A stretch of DNA of 64,000 nt from Chitinophaga polysaccharea (lineage in GTDB: Bacteria > Bacteroidota > Bacteroidia > Chitinophagales > Chitinophagaceae). Made by a program: the position numbers and the translations under genes. The notes under the pieces are model-generated. The model ran no database searches and was not told the DNA's origin. It was given only the letters and a program-made list of their open reading frames with translations. Positions 51,917 through 63,900 of the stretch are shown here, piece by piece; position 1 is the stretch's first letter; every line of letters starts with the position of its first letter. Where the stretch lies: the NCBI RefSeq assembly GCF_007829335.1, contig NZ_VIWO01000002.1:310001-374000 (forward strand), written 5' to 3'.

Positions 51917-54900
51917 ATGTCAGTTGATAACAGGAAACTTACCGGCCTTGAAATAGCAATAACGGGCATGGCTATACGTGTTCCGGGCGCTGATAGCCCC
52001 GCTGCTTTCTGGGATAACCTGGTAAATGGCCGGGAAACGCTCCGTTTCTTTACAGATGCGGAACTGGAGGCATCAGGGATCACTTCTGCACAGTACAGTC
52101 AGCCGGGATATGTGAAAGCGAGGGGGATTATTGATGACGCAGAGATGTTTGATGCGGCCTTTTTTGGCTTCACCCCCAAAGAGGCAGAACGGCTGGATCC
52201 CCAGATACGTTTGCTTTGTGAGCTTGCCTATGAGGCAATGGAGAACGGAGGATGTAACGCGGCTACCTGGCAGGGATTGATGGGCGTATACCTGGGCGCG
52301 GCTCCGGCTACTGCCTGGCAACAACATACCCTGGCGGCTTGCAAGGCATCTTTTTCCGACGAGTTCGCCACTTTGTTATTGAATGATAAAGATTTTCTCA
52401 GCACGCGTTTATCATACTTACTGAATCTGCATGGGCCCAGTATGACTATTTATACCGCCTGCTCTACCTCCCTGGTAACGGTAGATACTGCCTGCCAGGC
52501 GTTGCTCACGGGTAAGTGCGATGCAGCTCTTGCCGGCGCTATATCTTTATCGCTGCCGGTAAAGGCGGGGCACCTACATGAACCAGGTATGATTTTATCG
52601 GCCGATGGGCATACCCGCTCTTTTGATGAAAAGGCCTCTGGATCAGTATTCAGCGACGGGGCAGGCATCGTGATGCTGAAACGGCTGGCTGATGCGCTGG
52701 CCGATGGAGATACCATTCATGCGGTAATCAAGGGAAGTGCTATCAACAATGATGGCGCCCGTAAAATTGGCTATACCGCGCCTGGATCTGCAGGGCAGGC
52801 AGAGGTGATTGCCATGGCGCACCAGGTAGCAGAAATAGAACCACAAAGCATCAGCTATATCGAAACGCACGGCAGCGCCACTGCTATCGGTGATAAAATT
52901 GAAATAGAGGCACTGGAAACGGTTTTTCGCGATGTACCTGGCGAGTTCCGTTGCCCGCTGGGAAGCGTGAAATCCAACTTTGGCCACCTGAATACTGCCG
53001 CCGGCATGGCGGGCCTGATAAAGACCGTGCTGGCCTTAAAACATGGCATGATACCTCCCAGCCTGCATTGCACACAACCTATCGCCGGGCTAAACACGGG
53101 ACAAAGCAGGTTTTATGTAAATACCACGCTTGCTTCCTGGACAAATGATCAGCAGCCATTACGTGCAGGAGTCAGCTCCTTCGGCATTGGAGGCACCAAC
53201 GCACATCTTATACTCGAAGAAGCGCCGGTAGCGGCAACAGATACGCCTTCCTGGAGAGATCATTACCTGTTGCTGTTATCAGCTAAAACCCCGGTAGCAT
53301 TGGAGGCCAGGGTTACGCAATTGGCGGCCCACCTGTCATCAGCTACGGATATTAATATGGCTGATGTTGCCTATACATTGCAAACCGGCCGGCAGGAATT
53401 CCGCTACCGCAGTATTTGTGTGGCAGCCGATCGGGAAGATGCTATCCGGAAGTTAACCGCACAAGGTAACAGGGGAACACAAACTGCCGGGGTGAATCAA
53501 CAGTGCCCTCCGCTAGTGTTCCTCTTTGCAGGGTTAGGCGCCCAGTATCCCGATATGGGGCGGGACCTCTATGAAAAGGAACCATTTTTCAGGAAAGAGG
53601 TAGACCGCTGCCAGCAGTTGCTGGCCGGCACTGAGATGGCAAAATGGACGCTTTATCACAACAATCATACACCCGATAATAGTTTTACCGGTTCTCAACT
53701 CAGGATGTTTGTATTTGAATATGCATTGGCGCGGCTGCTGATGCATTGGGGATTGCAGCCGGATCATCTTGCAGGCTACAGTCTCGGGGAATATGTGGCG
53801 GCTTGCCTGGCCGGCGTTTTTTCGCTGGAAGATGCGCTGCAATTAATGCTTATCCGGGGACGGCTGGTAGAAACACTGCCTGCCGGAGCTATGCTGAGTA
53901 TCCCATTGCCGGCAGCAGAGGCCATGCACCTGTTACCGGAAGACGTGTATATGGCAATTGACAATGGCCCCTCTTGCGTGGTATCTGGCGGACTCGAAGA
54001 TATTATCCGTCTCGAAAAACAACTAAAGGAAGAACGCCTGTTGTCGTTCAGGATATCCTCTACGCATGCTGTACATGCGCCTACAGTAAACCCGGTGTTA
54101 CCTGCATTGAGGGCGCACCTGGCATCAATAGTATTGCATCCCCCAGCCATTCCTTTCCTTTCGAATGTAACAGGGCTGTGGATGACAGCTGCAGATGCCA
54201 CTTCGCCGGAATATTGGTGCCAGCACCTTTCCCAAACCGTGCGCTTTGCTGATAACGTACAACATATCACGGCTATTCCGGATGCCACCCTGGTGGAAAT
54301 TGGTCCTGGCAATGATCTTACCATGCTGGTAAAACGATTGTTACCGCCGGAACAGGAAAATCGTGTACTCAGCACCGTTAGAACCCAGTCGGTGGGGGTA
54401 TCTGATGTAGCATACCTGTTGAACCGGGTTGGTCAGCTGTGGCTGAAAGGACATCCGTTCAGCTGGGAAAATTTTTACCGGGAAGAAAATCGCTGTAAGA
54501 TACCATTGCCGGCTTATCCTTTTGAGAAGGCACCGCATACGATGGATATTGGACACGTGGCACGTCGCGATCCGGCGGAAACGGCTAATACGAATGGCAT
54601 TACCAAGCAGGAGGACTTGTCTTCCTGGTTTTACCTTCCTTCCTGGAGGCGGCAACCCTTGCTACCATACCAACCGGAAGTTGATTTGCCGGTAAGCTTA
54701 CTGTTGTTTGTACCGCCGGGTATACCGGTGTCGCTGCTGTTGAATGAACTACAGACCTGGGAGATTACTGATGTGGTAATGGTGCATCCGGGCAGCGCTT
54801 TTGAGCAAACGAATGCCAACGAATTTATTATCCATCCTCAGTCGGCAGAAGACTATAGGGAAATGTGCCGGCGGTTGCAAACGGCCGGTTGGGAAGCCTC

Positions 54901-57900
54901 GCATGTGTTGCATGCCTGGAATACAGGCAATAGGGAAGAACAGGTACTCACAGCTGACAGCATCAAAGAAAAACAATACACCGGTTTTTATAGCCTGCTT
55001 TATTTAATGCAGGCATTGGAATATACCCAATCCCTCTCGCTTTCTCTGCAGCTCACAGTAGCGGCCGACAGGATATTCCGTATTACCGGTGATGAAAATA
55101 CAGATGCCGGCAAAACAACGTTACTGGGATTGGTAAAGGTAATACCGCAAGAATATCCCGGGGTGCGCTGCAGGATAGTGGAGCCGGATGGCGATGACTT
55201 TTTCCGGCAGGTAATCCGGGAAGCATTGCTCACCACAACCGGTATCGTAGCCGCCTACCGTGGAAAGTCGCGCTGGGTGCAACAAATGGAGCCATTATCC
55301 TTACCTGCGGCTCCGGCAAAAACAGCCCGGCTCCGGGTGGGAGGCACTTACCTGGTAACCGGGGGAATGGGCAATATAGGATTGGCTATTGCCACTTGCT
55401 TACATCGCGAATACCAGGCTAAAATAATACTGGCGGGTCGCACGCCATTGCCACCCCGCAGCCAGTGGGAACAGCAGGCTACTGCTGAACGCAATGGGGG
55501 AAAACGGCGCAAAATATCTACGCTGCTGGAGTTGGAGCAGGAGGGCGCCACTATTGCCTTTATGGCAGCAGATGCCGGAAGTCTCGAAGAAATGCAGCAG
55601 GTAGTAACGGAAGCTGAAAATAAATTCGGACCTATTCACGGCGTGTTTCATACGGCCGGCATCATCGACATGCACGCTTTCCCCACCATAGGCCAGTTGC
55701 AGCCATCGGATTATGAAAGACACTGCCATCCTAAGATAACCGGTACGCTCGTACTGGAAGAAATTTTCAGGAACAGGCAACCGGATTTTATCCTGTTGGC
55801 TTCTTCGCTGTCACCCATACTGGGAGGACTGGGACTGGCTTCCTACGCCGCCGCCAACCAATTTATGGATGCAATGGCTTTGGAGCAGGTAGCCGCCGGC
55901 AAGCCCTGGATCAGCCTCAACTGGGCTGACTGGGAAGGCTGGGAGGCAGGGTTGGAAAATATGATGATCAGCAGCGAGGCGATCGCACTCAATATCTCCG
56001 CAGCTGAAGGAATAGAAACCCTGAAGCGGGTATTACATTATGCCCTGGAAGAAGGACAGGTGGCTATTTCTTCGGGCAACTTATTACAGCGGATGCAGAA
56101 GTGGGTGTATACCGCTAATGATCATCCCGGTACTGTAGCCACGGGGGATGCCTCTATGACCATACCGCTAAAACCCAAGCCAATATTGTTAAACGAATAC
56201 CTGCCGCCGGCCGATGCACTGGAAGAAAAATTGGTGGAGCAATGGAGCGAACAACTGGGATTCAGCGGTATAGGTGTACAGGACGACTTCATGGAATTGG
56301 GAGGTGATTCACTCAAGGCTATCATCATGCTCTCCCGTGTACACCGGCTTACCAAAACGATTGTATCATTGGAGGAATTTTTCCGCAACCGTACTATTCA
56401 ACATATTGCGCATGTAGTGCGTCATACAAAGCATAAAGCCTATAAGCCGGTAATGCCGGCGCCGGACCGCACGTATTATCCTTTGTCGGCTGCACAGCGG
56501 CGGCTCTTCTTCCTGCGTGAGTTTGATACCAGCGGCATTGGTTACAATGAAACCCACGTTGATATCCTGGAAGGCCGGTTAGACATTGACCGGTTAACCA
56601 GCGCATTTCGCACCATTATACAACGGCATGAAATTTATCGCACCGCCTTGCTGATGACGCCGGAAGGCCCGGTACAACAGGTGATGGAGCAGGTGCCTTT
56701 TGAACCGGAATTACTGGAAGCAGACGAAGCGGCTTTGCCAGCGCTGATCCGGAATTTTGCCCGGCCTTTTCATTTCGATCAACCGCCCTTTATGAGGGTT
56801 GGCATCGTGAAACTGGCGACCGATAAACATGCGGTTATATTTGACCGTCATCATATTATTTCCGATGGAATCAGCAGTGAAATACTGGATCGTGAACTCG
56901 TTGCTTTATGTGAAGGCGCCTCCCTGCCAGCCGTAGCCCTGCAATACAAAGATTACGCAATATGGCAGGAAGAAGAGCAGCACAGCGAATATCGCAGGCA
57001 ACAGCTGGATTGGTGGAAAGAGATCTTCCAACAGGATATCCCGGTATTGCAACTACCCACCGACTATTCCAGGCCGCCCGTGCAGTTGTTCAACGGCGAT
57101 GCTGTTCACTTTACGCTTGATGAAGCAACTGTATTGGCTGCCAGGAAGCTGGTAAAAGAGCTGGATGTTACCATGCATAGCCTGTTATTGGCTGTCTTTA
57201 ATGTACTGTTGTCGGGACTTTCGGGGCAGAAAGATATTGTGGTGGGCACACCGGTGGGTGGAAGACGGCATCCTGACCTGGAAAATATCAGCGGCATATT
57301 TGTAAATACGCTGCCTTTGCGTAACCAGCTGCCGGAAGAAATGCCTTTTAATACGTTTCTACAGGAAGTTAAGAAACGGGTATTTACAGCGCTGGAAAAC
57401 CAGGATTGTCAGTATGAGGACCTGGTAGAACAGTTACATCTCCCAAAAGATATTTCCCGCAACCCGCTTTTCGACGTTCTGTTGGTGTACCAGCATTTTT
57501 CTATCCGCAGCAAAGGCTGGGAGGGTATTCAACGTACACCTTATCATCATGTAACTGATAAAGCCAAATTCGATTTAAATCTGGTTTGCTGGGACCAGGA
57601 TGCGTCGCTCTACTTTGAACTGGAATATAGTACCCATCTCTTTAAAAAAGCTACGGTAGCACGTTTTACCCGATATTTTATACATATTCTCCAGGAGGTA
57701 TTGTTGCAACCTGCGTTGCCATTGAGTTCCATCAGCTTATTACCTGATAGTGAAAAAGAGCAGCTGTTATATACTTTTAATCACCTGAAATCAGATCGCT
57801 GTAAAGGCCTTGTTCTCCAGGAGCTGTTTATCGAACAGGTGGAAAGAACGCCGGAAGCCATTGCGCTGGTAGATGGCGCTCAAACGTTCACTTACCGGGA

Positions 57901-60900
57901 ACTGAACCGTAGAGCTAACCAGCTGGCGGAAACGCTGATAAAAAAAGGCGTCGCCACCGATGTGCTGGTAGCCCTGTATACGGGTCGCAGTGCCGCTACT
58001 GTTGTAGGTATGCTGGGCATTATCAAAGCCGGAGGCGCCTGGTTGCCGATAGACCCGGTATTGCCGGTGAACAGGGTGCAGTACATGCTGGCAGACAGCC
58101 AGGTGAAGTTCTTACTGGCCGACGGTGAAACGGCTGCCCAGGCCGCAACATTATTGGATACTATAACGGTAATGGACATATCCAGGGAAGATACGTATAG
58201 TGGTAACGGTAACGAGCCAACGTTGATCAATAAACCCGGCGACCTGGTATACGTCATTTATACTTCAGGTTCTACCGGTCGCCCGAAAGGCATCATGCTC
58301 GAACACCGTAATGCCGTAAACCTGGTACAGCATTGTATTTACCACACCGGCATGGATTTTAGCAAGGTGCTTCAATTCAGTACAATTTCTTTTGACGTTT
58401 CTTTTTCAGAGATATTTTATACGTTATGTGCAGGCGGAACGGTATATATGGTCAGCGAAGCGGTGCGGAAAAATATCCCCGATTTACTGGCATTTATCGG
58501 AGAGCATCATATCAGCACTGTCTTCTTTCCTATGTCGTTACTGAGATTGTTGTTCAGGGAAACCGCATACATAGAAGCCATTCCCGCCTGCATCCGGCAT
58601 ATACAAACTGCCGGTGAACAAGTGATTGTCAGCAATGAATTCCGGTATTACCTGCAAAATAACGGGGTATACCTGCATAATCACTATGGTCCTTCTGAAA
58701 CGCATGTGATTACCACGCTGACTATTTCGCCGGAAGGCGATATTCCGGCGTTACCAGGTATTGGCACGCCCATCCTCAATACAGATATCTATATCCTGGA
58801 TGTCAGGGGAAATATTACCCCTATGGGCGTTCCCGGCGAATTATGCGCAGGAGGAGAGCAGGTGGGCAGGGGATATATCGGGAATGAAATATTAACCAGG
58901 GAGAAGTTTATTCCACATCCTTTTCGGCCTGATGAGGTAATTTATCGTACTGGCGATATTGCCCGCTGGTTGCCCGATGGTACGATCGATTTCCTGGGCA
59001 GGATAGACGGACAAGTGAAGATCAGGGGATACCGGGTAGAACCGGGTGAAACCGAAAGTTGTTTACTGGAGATACCTGTGGTGAAAGAAGCGGTTGTTAC
59101 CGTGCAGCAACATACCGATGGCGACAAATACCTGTGTGCCCACCTGGTGGTAAAGGAAAAAATAACTGTTGAAATGCTGCGCCAGCTGTTATCCCGGCGA
59201 TTGCCCGATTATATGATACCATCGGCGTTTGTAATGGTAGATAAGATACCTGTTACCGCCAATGGTAAGATCGACAAGGCCGCCTTGCATCCGCCGGCGC
59301 AGCAGCAGCAAGAAGGGTATGTAGCCCCTGTTACGGCCGCTGAAATATTAATGACGCAAATATGGGCAGCTGCCTTACAAACGGACGCTGCGCATATCGG
59401 GGTAACGGATAACTTTTTCATCCTGGGTGGTCATTCGTTGAAAGCAATGCAGCTGATTGCTAATATCCAACAGGCATTTAACGTGAAAATATCATTGCCG
59501 GAGTTCTTCAAGGATCCTACTGTCAGGGCCAATATAGCCGCGGTGTTGCAAGGGGTACGAGAAAGTAACACGACCATTAGCCGCACTGCTTCGCAAGCTT
59601 TTTACCCTGCCTCCGATGCGCAGCAACGTTTGTATTTCCTGCATCGGTTGCATCCCGGCGGACTCGAATACAACATGCCCGCTGCCTACCTGGTAAAGGG
59701 ACAGCTAAACCTGTCGGCCTTACAGGCAGCCCTGCAACAGCTGATGGCCCGGCATCCGGTACTGAGCATTACCTACGATATTGCAGATAACAATATCGTC
59801 CAGGTACCCGCGGTGAACAGGGCGATAGAGATTATAAGGCTTCCGGCCACCATCGGCCACCATCCGGAAGCAGCCTTTCACCAGTTCATCCGGCCATTTG
59901 ATTTAAACCGTGGACCTTTATTTCGTATAGCCGTTGCTGATATTGATGACAATAGTGCCTGGTTATTCCTTGATTTTCATCACAGCATTGCCGACGGCAC
60001 CTCTTCCGGCATCTTTATCAGGGAGCTGAATGCCCTCCTGGCAGGAGAAACGCTGGCGCCGGTATCATTGCAATACCAACATTACGCTACCTGGCAGCAA
60101 TCGGAAGAATACCGGCAGTTATTGTCCCACCAGGAAGTTTACTGGCTGGAGGTATTCCGGGATCTTCCCCTTGCCCGGCCTTCCTTACCAACAGATTTTA
60201 ATCGCGCTATTGGCATACATACCGCTGGCGATACTGTTATTACCTGCATCACAGCCGCGCAATACCAGGCGCTTAAACAGCTGGCAGCCACAGAAAATAC
60301 CACGGTATTTGTGGTGTTGATGACGCTCTATCATGTATTGTTATCTCATCTTACCGGCTCAGAAGAGATGATAGTAGGTACGCCGGTAACGGGGCGGAGA
60401 AGACCAGAACTGCAAACCGTAGTAGGCTTGTTTGTAAATACCCTGGCACTACGATCTTTCCCCAGTGATTATAAAACATTCGGCGGATTTTTAGGAGAAG
60501 TCAGCCAGCTGGTACTAGAGGCTTTTGATCAGCAGGAATACCCGCTGGATTTACTGATCCGGCGCCTGGGGCTTAGCAATCTCCCAGGCCGTAACCCGCT
60601 TTTTGATGTGATGATGGAGTTTGATTATGCCGACGGCACCACCCTGCAAATTCCCGGTACTGACGTAAGACCGTTCCCGCTAAAGAAAAGGATCGCCAAA
60701 TTTGACCTGATGCTGTATTGCCGCGAAGTTGGCGATACACTGGAACTGGAGCTGTGTTATGCAACCCATCTGTTTCAGCAGGGCCGTATTGTGGCCTTCA
60801 TGAATGCGTTGCACATCCTCATCACCCAGGTACTGGAAAATCCGCATTTACCATTGGCTACACTCAAAGCTGCCTGCCAGCCGGCGGCAACTGCTGCCGT

Positions 60901-60925
60901 ACAACCCGTCAATATCGCCGGTTAA
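51917..60925 (+). CDS. Hybrid PKS-NRPS, KS-AT-KR-ACP-C-A-PCP-C
   Basis: The 3002-residue synthase joins one polyketide module to an amino-acid module. KS (10-440): YTACSTSLVT near 178 and ETHGSAT, a form I associate with KS domains that accept aminoacyl chains. AT (530-830): GYSLGE near 620 and HAVHAP, close to the malonyl motif. KR (1140-1330): VTGGMGNIG near 1142, active-site SYAAAN, no LDD, so A-type is likely. ACP: GGDSLK near 1461. C: HHIISDG near 1644. A: YTSGSTGRPKG near 2113, hand-read pocket D-V-S-F-Q-A-H-V-I-K, closest in memory to proline codes but not certain. PCP: GGHSLK near 2503. Final C: HHSIADG near 2687, with nothing after it. The product would be a beta-hydroxy-acyl-aminoacyl chain passed to an A-PCP partner, presumably the next gene. 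Confidence 0.92.
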   Translation: MSVDNRKLTGLEIAITGMAIRVPGADSPAAFWDNLVNGRETLRFFTDAELEASGITSAQYSQPGYVKARGIIDDAEMFDAAFFGFTPKEAERLDPQIRLLCELAYEAMENGGCNAATWQGLMGVYLGAAPATAWQQHTLAACKASFSDEFATLLLNDKDFLSTRLSYLLNLHGPSMTIYTACSTSLVTVDTACQALLTGKCDAALAGAISLSLPVKAGHLHEPGMILSADGHTRSFDEKASGSVFSDGAGIVMLKRLADALADGDTIHAVIKGSAINNDGARKIGYTAPGSAGQAEVIAMAHQVAEIEPQSISYIETHGSATAIGDKIEIEALETVFRDVPGEFRCPLGSVKSNFGHLNTAAGMAGLIKTVLALKHGMIPPSLHCTQPIAGLNTGQSRFYVNTTLASWTNDQQPLRAGVSSFGIGGTNAHLILEEAPVAATDTPSWRDHYLLLLSAKTPVALEARVTQLAAHLSSATDINMADVAYTLQTGRQEFRYRSICVAADREDAIRKLTAQGNRGTQTAGVNQQCPPLVFLFAGLGAQYPDMGRDLYEKEPFFRKEVDRCQQLLAGTEMAKWTLYHNNHTPDNSFTGSQLRMFVFEYALARLLMHWGLQPDHLAGYSLGEYVAACLAGVFSLEDALQLMLIRGRLVETLPAGAMLSIPLPAAEAMHLLPEDVYMAIDNGPSCVVSGGLEDIIRLEKQLKEERLLSFRISSTHAVHAPTVNPVLPALRAHLASIVLHPPAIPFLSNVTGLWMTAADATSPEYWCQHLSQTVRFADNVQHITAIPDATLVEIGPGNDLTMLVKRLLPPEQENRVLSTVRTQSVGVSDVAYLLNRVGQLWLKGHPFSWENFYREENRCKIPLPAYPFEKAPHTMDIGHVARRDPAETANTNGITKQEDLSSWFYLPSWRRQPLLPYQPEVDLPVSLLLFVPPGIPVSLLLNELQTWEITDVVMVHPGSAFEQTNANEFIIHPQSAEDYREMCRRLQTAGWEASHVLHAWNTGNREEQVLTADSIKEKQYTGFYSLLYLMQALEYTQSLSLSLQLTVAADRIFRITGDENTDAGKTTLLGLVKVIPQEYPGVRCRIVEPDGDDFFRQVIREALLTTTGIVAAYRGKSRWVQQMEPLSLPAAPAKTARLRVGGTYLVTGGMGNIGLAIATCLHREYQAKIILAGRTPLPPRSQWEQQATAERNGGKRRKISTLLELEQEGATIAFMAADAGSLEEMQQVVTEAENKFGPIHGVFHTAGIIDMHAFPTIGQLQPSDYERHCHPKITGTLVLEEIFRNRQPDFILLASSLSPILGGLGLASYAAANQFMDAMALEQVAAGKPWISLNWADWEGWEAGLENMMISSEAIALNISAAEGIETLKRVLHYALEEGQVAISSGNLLQRMQKWVYTANDHPGTVATGDASMTIPLKPKPILLNEYLPPADALEEKLVEQWSEQLGFSGIGVQDDFMELGGDSLKAIIMLSRVHRLTKTIVSLEEFFRNRTIQHIAHVVRHTKHKAYKPVMPAPDRTYYPLSAAQRRLFFLREFDTSGIGYNETHVDILEGRLDIDRLTSAFRTIIQRHEIYRTALLMTPEGPVQQVMEQVPFEPELLEADEAALPALIRNFARPFHFDQPPFMRVGIVKLATDKHAVIFDRHHIISDGISSEILDRELVALCEGASLPAVALQYKDYAIWQEEEQHSEYRRQQLDWWKEIFQQDIPVLQLPTDYSRPPVQLFNGDAVHFTLDEATVLAARKLVKELDVTMHSLLLAVFNVLLSGLSGQKDIVVGTPVGGRRHPDLENISGIFVNTLPLRNQLPEEMPFNTFLQEVKKRVFTALENQDCQYEDLVEQLHLPKDISRNPLFDVLLVYQHFSIRSKGWEGIQRTPYHHVTDKAKFDLNLVCWDQDASLYFELEYSTHLFKKATVARFTRYFIHILQEVLLQPALPLSSISLLPDSEKEQLLYTFNHLKSDRCKGLVLQELFIEQVERTPEAIALVDGAQTFTYRELNRRANQLAETLIKKGVATDVLVALYTGRSAATVVGMLGIIKAGGAWLPIDPVLPVNRVQYMLADSQVKFLLADGETAAQAATLLDTITVMDISREDTYSGNGNEPTLINKPGDLVYVIYTSGSTGRPKGIMLEHRNAVNLVQHCIYHTGMDFSKVLQFSTISFDVSFSEIFYTLCAGGTVYMVSEAVRKNIPDLLAFIGEHHISTVFFPMSLLRLLFRETAYIEAIPACIRHIQTAGEQVIVSNEFRYYLQNNGVYLHNHYGPSETHVITTLTISPEGDIPALPGIGTPILNTDIYILDVRGNITPMGVPGELCAGGEQVGRGYIGNEILTREKFIPHPFRPDEVIYRTGDIARWLPDGTIDFLGRIDGQVKIRGYRVEPGETESCLLEIPVVKEAVVTVQQHTDGDKYLCAHLVVKEKITVEMLRQLLSRRLPDYMIPSAFVMVDKIPVTANGKIDKAALHPPAQQQQEGYVAPVTAAEILMTQIWAAALQTDAAHIGVTDNFFILGGHSLKAMQLIANIQQAFNVKISLPEFFKDPTVRANIAAVLQGVRESNTTISRTASQAFYPASDAQQRLYFLHRLHPGGLEYNMPAAYLVKGQLNLSALQAALQQLMARHPVLSITYDIADNNIVQVPAVNRAIEIIRLPATIGHHPEAAFHQFIRPFDLNRGPLFRIAVADIDDNSAWLFLDFHHSIADGTSSGIFIRELNALLAGETLAPVSLQYQHYATWQQSEEYRQLLSHQEVYWLEVFRDLPLARPSLPTDFNRAIGIHTAGDTVITCITAAQYQALKQLAATENTTVFVVLMTLYHVLLSHLTGSEEMIVGTPVTGRRRPELQTVVGLFVNTLALRSFPSDYKTFGGFLGEVSQLVLEAFDQQEYPLDLLIRRLGLSNLPGRNPLFDVMMEFDYADGTTLQIPGTDVRPFPLKKRIAKFDLMLYCREVGDTLELELCYATHLFQQGRIVAFMNALHILITQVLENPHLPLATLKAACQPAATAAVQPVNIAG

Positions 60926-60963
60926 CAATTATCTATGATCCGTTTAAATGAAAGTATATCGCC

Positions 60964-63900
60964 ATGAATACGCTCCAGGATATCTTATTATCAGGTTTTA
61001 AACAATATGCTGATAATCCCGCAATCGATGATGGCAACAGCGTTATTTCCTATGCGGCATTGCATCACGACAGCGATCTGTTGGCGCGTGCCCTGCTGGC
61101 CAGAAGCGGCGGGCAACAACTTATGGTGGGCGTTTGCAGTGAAAACAGGGTGAAAGTGATTACCGCATTGGTCGCTATCCTGAAGGCCAGGTGTATTTTT
61201 GTGCCAATAGATCAAACCTTACCGGCAGCGCGTATTCGTCATATTTTACATACTACAGCTGCTCCCTTGTTGTTGACTGACCAGGAACAGGTTACGCTTC
61301 TGGAGGAATGGAAGCCAGCACATGCCGTGGTGGCAGATATAGACGCCTGGATGCAGGAAACACCAGCAGCTGCTATATCATGGCCTGGCTATGATACAGA
61401 AGACAGTATCTATGTATACTTCACTTCTGGTTCCACCGGCCAACCGAAAGGTATTGTGGGAATGAATAAAAGCCTGCTGCATTTTATTCAGTGGGAGATC
61501 GGCAGCTTTCAGCTACAGCCTGGCGATCGTATCAGCCAGTTCATCAATCCGGGGTTTGATGCCTTTCTCCGTGATGTGTTTGCGGCTTTATGCGCGGGAG
61601 CTACCATTTGTATTCCCCGGGAGAAAGAAACCTTACTGCACCAGCGTAAACTGAAAGCATGGATACACGACAACAGGATTACCCTGATCCATTGTGTCCC
61701 CAGTTTTTTCAGGCTGATCAATCACGATGCAGGAGAAACGATCGCCTTCCCTCACCTGAAATATATCTTGTTATCGGGAGAAGCGTTGCGCCCGTCGGAG
61801 CTGCAACAATGGTACGATCAACATGGCGATACGGTACAACTGTATAACCTGTACGGCCCTACGGAAACGACCATGATAAAAACTGCTTACCGGATCAGGC
61901 GGGAAGATATGAGAAGCGCCACTATTCCTGTTGGAAAGCCCATGGAAGGAGCAGAGATATGGTTGCTCGATGAATCGTTGCAGCCGGTGGAAAGCGGTAT
62001 GCCAGGGGAAATATATATCCGCACTGCTTACCGTACCAAAGGTTATTTGCATGAGCCCGGGCTGAACGAAGAGAAATTTATTACCCATCCCCAGGGGAAT
62101 GGAGAACCATTATATAAAACCGGCGACCTGGGAAAATGGCTGCCGGATGGAAACCTGGAGTTACTCGGACGTATAGACCGCCAGGTGAAGATCAGGGGCG
62201 TCCGCGTGGAGCCTGGAGAAATAGAATCACATTTACTGCGTCATCCACAGGTAAGCAATGGCCTGGTAGTAGCGCGGCCAGATGGAGCTTCCAGCTATGA
62301 ACTATGCGCGTATGTGGTGCCGGCAGCTACCAGCATCACAATGGCCGATATCCGGGAATACCTGGTGGACCTGTTGCCGGAGTACCTCGTTCCAACTCAT
62401 TACGTAATGCTGGATAAAATTCCGCTCACAGCTAATGGTAAAACTGATATCGCAGCATTGCCCTTACCGGAAGCAGTAGCAACACCCGCCACCGCTGCGC
62501 CTGCCAATGCCACCGAGCAGCAGTTGGCGCAGATTTGGTCAGATGTACTGGGCATCCCATTGGTGCAAATCGGCCGGCACGATGATTTTTTCAAAATAGG
62601 TGGACATTCCCTGAGAGCCACGATCCTGGCGGCCAGGATAGAGAAAACTTTCGGGATAGCCTTTCCACTATTGGATATATTTTATTATCCTGTTTTATCG
62701 GCGATAGCAACGCGGATAGCCACCGCGGAGGCAAGCCAGGTACCGGTTATTCCACCCGCACCTGTTGCCTCCTCCTATGAACTGTCATCCTCACAGGAAC
62801 GGCTATACGTGGTGCAGCAATACAATACCCAAAGTACGGCCTATAACATCACTACCACTTTAACCGTTGCAGGCTACCTGGATATTGATCGCCTGGAGTT
62901 GGCCATGCAGGCTATTATCGACCGCCATGAAAGCCTGCGTACGGCTTTTATCCTCCAGGAGGGCATGCCCCGGCAGGTAATACATGAACAGGTAACCTTC
63001 CATGTTACCAGGATGCAGGCTGCTATCGGCGAAGAAAATACGCTGATCCATGATTTTATTCAGCCCTTTAACTTACAGGATCCGCCGCTGATCAGGATGG
63101 GCGTGATCACCACTGCAGCTGACCAACATACCCTGGTACTCGATATACACCATGCGGTAGCAGATGGTACTTCCCTGGGTATCCTGGTGAGGGAATGCCT
63201 GCAGCTATATGTGGGAGAGGCGCCCGCAGCGGTGCCACTCCAATATAAAGACTATGCCGTGTGGCAGCAGCAACAACTGCCCATGCAGGCATTGCAGCAG
63301 CAGGAAGCTTATTGGCTGGAACAGTTTGCCAGCGACGTAGCCCCGTTACAGTTACCCACCGATTTCCCACGGCCGGCCCGGCAAACCCTGGAAGGCGCTT
63401 CCCGGCGCTTCCTGCTGGATAGCGCTACCTATGAAGCGGTGAAGGCATGCGCGGTGCAGTACAACACCACCGTATATACGATTTTGTTAACTACCTACCT
63501 GGCGCTGCTACAGGAGCTGAGCGGCCAGTCGGATATTGTTATCGGCACCATCATCGCCGGCAGGCGACAGGCCGACCTGATGAATACCATTGGTATGTTT
63601 GCCAATACCCTGGGACTACGGTTTGATATAGCCCGGGGCGCCACCTGGACGGAGCTGCTGCAATATGTAAAAATAAAAACGACAGAAGCCCAGCAACACC
63701 AGGACTATCCCTTCGAAGAGCTGGTGAAACGGGTGGTGAAATGGCGGGATCCGGGGCGTAGTCCATTACTGGATGTGATGTTCAACTTGCAGAACCTCGA
63801 CCTGCCAGATATCGATCTCCCGGGGCTAAGCATCCGCAGATTTGATGTAGAGAAGCACATTTCCAAGTTTGATCTTACCCTCAGGGGCATTGAGGAATAC

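Noticed and set aside
40960..60925. A trans-AT polyketide synthase, as known from some Chitinophaga compounds
   Set aside because: Both PKS modules carry an internal AT with a GxSxG motif, so this is a cis-AT system.
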